NCBI RefSeq assembly: GCF_026240945.1
Contig: NZ_JAPFPY010000008.1
Coordinates: 1-64,000, forward strand
Length of the DNA stretch: 64,000 nt
Source of the DNA: Mycolicibacterium sp. J2
GTDB taxonomy: Bacteria; Actinomycetota; Actinomycetes; Mycobacteriales; Mycobacteriaceae
Direction: 5' to 3'
Below, in pieces: positions 61,547-64,000 of the stretch (position 1 is the first letter of the stretch; every line of letters starts with the position of its first letter). The position numbers and the translations under genes were made by a program. The notes beneath the pieces are model-generated. The model was given only the letters and a program-made list of their open reading frames with translations. It searched no databases and was not told the DNA's origin.

Positions 61547-63322
61547 ATGAGCGCCACCATTCTGCCCGTCGCGACGGGTCGCGAGACCTGGGTTTGGTTG
61601 CGCCACGAATTGGGTTCGCGGCGAGGCGCATTGAGTGCGACGCTGTTGGTCGGTGTGCTGGCGGCGGCCGCCGCGGTGGCCCCGGTCTATGTGCTCGGCG
61701 TGCTCGTCGACCGGATCATCGACGGATCGCCGACCTCGGTCATCGTCACGGTTGCCGCCGTCCTCGCCGCCGCGGCAGTCGTCGGCGGGATTGCCACCGG
61801 GTGGTCGACCTACCTCATCAGCCGGCTCGGTGCCGTCATGCTGGCCGATCTCCGGGAAGCCGGTGTGGATCGTGCTCTGTGGCTGCCCACCACCACGGTG
61901 GAGCGCGTAGGCCGGGGGGATCTGCTGTCCCGGGTCAGCACGGACGTCTCGACAATCGCCAAAGCCGTGACCGATGTGTTCCCGACGATGTTCTCGGCAC
62001 TCATGCTCGCGGCGCTGACCATGGTCTCGATGCTCGGCCTGGATTGGCGCCTGGCGCTGGCCGGTGCGGTCGCCATCCCGTTCTATCTGCTGGCCCTGCG
62101 CTGGTACCTGCCGCGCTCCGCCCCGCGGTACGCCGAGGAGCGCCGCGTCATCGCCGAGCGATCGCAGGTGCTGATGGAGAGCATGCTCGGAGCTCCCACC
62201 GTGCACGCGTACCACAGCCACGCCGTGCACGGCGATCGGATCGAGGACGCCTCAGCCCGGGTCCGCGACATCTCGATCGGCGTCTTCACCTTCTTCACCC
62301 GGTTTGTCAGCCGGATCAACCGTGCCGAATTCATCGGTCTCGCAGTCATTCTGGTCGCCGGATATTGGCTGGTGCAGCACGGCTCGGTGACCGTCGGCCA
62401 GACCACTGCGGCGGCCCTGCTGTTCCACCGGCTGTTCGGGCCGATCACCATGCTGCTGTTCACCGTCGACGAGGCGCAGGACGCGGGCGCCAGCCTGGCC
62501 CGGTTGGTCGGACTGGTGAGCATCCCGCAGCCGGTCACCGCCGAGACCCCCGTCGCCGAACCCCGCGATGCGGCGCTGGAGCTGACCGGCCTGGAATTCA
62601 GCTACGACGGTGTACATCCGGTGCTGCACGGGGTGAACCTGCGGGTCGAGCCGGGGCAGCGGGTCGCATTGGTCGGTTCGACCGCGGCCGGCAAATCCAC
62701 CGTCGCCGGCATCGCCGCGGGTGTCCTGGAGCAACAGGGCGGCACGGTCCGGATCGGCGGTGTGCCACTGACCGATCTGACCGCCGAACAGCGGCGCCGG
62801 CATGTGGCGATCATCAGTCAGGACGTCCACGTGTTCGCCGGGGCCCTCGCCGATGACCTTCGGCTGGCCAAGCCCGATGCCACCGACGCCGAAGTGCTTG
62901 CGGCCCTGGACATCGTCGGGGCAGGCGAGTGGGTTGCCGCGCTGGAGGACGGTGTGCGGACAGTGGTGGGTGAGGGTGGCCATGAGTTGACCTCGGCCCA
63001 AGCCCAACAACTCGCGCTGGCCCGGCTGCTGCTGCTCGACCCCACCGTCGCCGTCCTGGATGAGGCCACGGCGGAGGCCGGCAGCCTGGGCGCCCGTGAC
63101 CTGGAACGCGCCGCGGCCGCTGTCACCGAGGGCCGCACCACGCTCGTCGTCGCCCACCGACTCACGCAGGCGGCCACCGCCGACCGGATCGTGGTCATGG
63201 CGCACGGCGACATCATCGAAGAAGGAACCCACGCCGAACTGATCTCGGCGCAGGGACGTTACGCCCAGCTCTGGCGTGCTTGGGCTGCGCATCACACGGA
63301 TGCGGAGAGGACGGACGCGTGA
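61481..63322 (+). CDS. ABC exporter subunit, siderophore secretion (ExiT-like), second half
   Basis: 613-residue half-transporter: six helices (about 45-320) and a nucleotide-binding domain. Walker A GSTAAGKST, Walker B VAVLDEATAE and H-loop VAHRL are intact, while the signature motif is degenerate (LTSAQAQQL instead of LSGGQ). This is the mirror image of the first half, so the heterodimer keeps one complete ATP site. It overlaps its upstream partner by ATGA and the NRPS by GTGA. Export of a small peptide siderophore is inferred from the operon. Confidence 0.88.
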   Translation: MSRSGEERQEPMSRSDEERQEPMSATILPVATGRETWVWLRHELGSRRGALSATLLVGVLAAAAAVAPVYVLGVLVDRIIDGSPTSVIVTVAAVLAAAAVVGGIATGWSTYLISRLGAVMLADLREAGVDRALWLPTTTVERVGRGDLLSRVSTDVSTIAKAVTDVFPTMFSALMLAALTMVSMLGLDWRLALAGAVAIPFYLLALRWYLPRSAPRYAEERRVIAERSQVLMESMLGAPTVHAYHSHAVHGDRIEDASARVRDISIGVFTFFTRFVSRINRAEFIGLAVILVAGYWLVQHGSVTVGQTTAAALLFHRLFGPITMLLFTVDEAQDAGASLARLVGLVSIPQPVTAETPVAEPRDAALELTGLEFSYDGVHPVLHGVNLRVEPGQRVALVGSTAAGKSTVAGIAAGVLEQQGGTVRIGGVPLTDLTAEQRRRHVAIISQDVHVFAGALADDLRLAKPDATDAEVLAALDIVGAGEWVAALEDGVRTVVGEGGHELTSAQAQQLALARLLLLDPTVAVLDEATAEAGSLGARDLERAAAAVTEGRTTLVVAHRLTQAATADRIVVMAHGDIIEEGTHAELISAQGRYAQLWRAWAAHHTDAERTDA

Positions 63323-64000
63323 CGACAACTGGGGCGAGCGCAGCGACGGGGAATGACACGGCGGCGAGCGCAGCGACGGGGAATGACACAGCGGCGAGCG
63401 CAGCGACGGGGAATGACACAGCGGCGAGCGCAGCGACGGGGAATGACACGGCGGCGAGCGACGGTCTGACCCCCGACGACCGCCTGGAACTGTTGCGGCA
63501 GTGGAACCACGAGACGTGGCCGTCGGCCACGGCCACCATTCCCCAGCTGTTCGGACAGCAGGTTCGCCGCACACCGGACGCGCTCGCCGTGGCCGCCGGG
63601 GAGACCCGGCTGACCTACCGCGGACTCGCGGTGCGCGCTTATCAACTCGCCAACCACCTCGGCGACCTGGGTGTCAGCCACGAGCAGGTGGTCGCGATCG
63701 CGGTGCCGCGCTCGACCGAGATGGTCGTCGCGGTGGTCGCCATCCTGGCCGCCGGCGGAGCGTTCGTGCCCCTGGATCCGCAGTGGCCGGCTGAACGGCG
63801 TGCCCAGGTGCTCGCCGACACCCAGGCCACCGCGGTGCTCGTAGCGCCCGGTCACGGCCGGCCCGGCGATCCGAACCCGATCGAACTCGACTTGGACAGC
63901 TGGGCTTTCGAAGACCAGCCGGCGGTCGCCCCTGCCGTCGAGATCGACCCCGGCCAACTGGCATATGTCATCTTCACCTCGGGATCCACCGGTAAGCCCA
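63319..64000 (+). CDS. Nonribosomal peptide synthetase, N-terminal part (runs off window)
   Basis: Starts with GTG at 63319 and is open to the window end (227 codons). After a 45-residue leader of four ASAATGNDTA repeats comes a short linker (LTPDDRLELLRQWNHETWPS) and directly an adenylation domain: IPQLFGQQVRRTPDALAVAA, LTYRGLAVRAYQLANHL and A3 core AYVIFTSGSTGKP. No condensation domain precedes it, so this is an initiation module, as expected for the first residue of exochelin. Substrate code residues lie beyond the window. Confidence 0.93.
   Translation, partial: MTTTGASAATGNDTAASAATGNDTAASAATGNDTAASAATGNDTAASDGLTPDDRLELLRQWNHETWPSATATIPQLFGQQVRRTPDALAVAAGETRLTYRGLAVRAYQLANHLGDLGVSHEQVVAIAVPRSTEMVVAVVAILAAGGAFVPLDPQWPAERRAQVLADTQATAVLVAPGHGRPGDPNPIELDLDSWAFEDQPAVAPAVEIDPGQLAYVIFTSGSTGKP
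63334..63453 (+). repeat. Four 30-bp tandem repeats at the NRPS N-terminus
   Basis: Units start at 63334, 63364, 63394 and 63424, each GCGAGCGCAGCGACGGGGAA plus TGACACRGCG, followed by a partial unit at 63454. They encode ASAATGNDTA four times in frame. The only differences are single G/A changes, so the array is young and probably variable in copy number. Confidence 0.92.

Noticed and set aside
63334..63453. CRISPR-like array
   Set aside because: Units are directly adjacent 30-bp tandem copies without spacers and lie in frame in the NRPS gene.

Overview
The window looks like chromosomal DNA from a rapidly growing mycobacterium (Mycobacterium / Mycolicibacterium type). The evidence is uniformly high GC, many GTG starts, GTGA/ATGA start-stop overlaps, mycobacterial families (DUF7159-like, DUF5994, EspC-like and LmeA/DUF2993-like proteins) and, at the right end, a siderophore locus whose gene set matches the exochelin system of saprophytic mycobacteria. 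I assigned about 60 intact protein genes, one tRNA-Ala(GGC), one IS30-family element and a set of decayed genes.

Layout. 1-1.5 kb: an IS30 element next to a decapitated membrane-protein gene. 1.7-5.3 kb: ANTAR protein, hydroxyisobutyrate-dehydrogenase-like enzyme, vapC remnant, DUF7159-like protein, EamA exporter. 5.4-8.5 kb: two secreted paralogues with a fragment of a third, then a candidate type VII secretion substrate pair. 8.6-12.4 kb: haloalkane dehalogenase plus SDR, frameshifted genes, a small secreted protein and a Doc toxin broken beside an intact antitoxin. 12.5-17.6 kb: release factor 3, YceI protein, sulfatase, LmeA-like protein. 17.6-28 kb: a phosphotransferase block, with N-acetylglucosamine uptake and catabolism (EIIBC, EIIA, nagB, nagA) followed by PTS-dependent dihydroxyacetone kinase (dhaM-dhaL-dhaK), glycerol facilitator and a divergent IclR regulator with a palindromic operator candidate. 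28-38 kb: MbtK-like acyltransferase, CrcB-CrcB-DUF190 operon, giant SARP regulator, hemerythrin protein, phosphoglucomutase, MFS transporter, tRNA-Ala. 38-51.7 kb: accessory region with a tandem C39-like secreted protein, two DUF5994 genes, a MerR-controlled divergon, a GAF-EAL protein, a secreted phosphoesterase, a transglutaminase and a signal-peptidase homologue lacking its catalytic dyad.

51.8-64 kb is the iron locus. Siderophore-interacting reductase, two FecCD permeases and an ATPase run rightward; the binding lipoprotein faces them. Next come panD (beta-alanine), ornithine N5-monooxygenase, a convergent FxbA-type formyltransferase, and the MbtH / two-subunit ABC exporter / NRPS operon, whose NRPS runs off the window. 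Three IdeR-box-like sequences sit at the promoters. Beta-alanine, N-hydroxyornithine and a formyl group are exactly the unusual building blocks of exochelin, so the locus reads as a self-contained synthesis, export and re-uptake system.

The most notable observations are the siderophore locus with its own PanD, an ABC exporter pair with complementary degenerate ATP sites, a 30-bp-period repeat that has invaded two siderophore genes in different reading frames, the catalytically dead signal peptidase, a 32-bp perfect palindrome built from two smaller palindromes, and a shared upstream element in front of two accessory transcription units.
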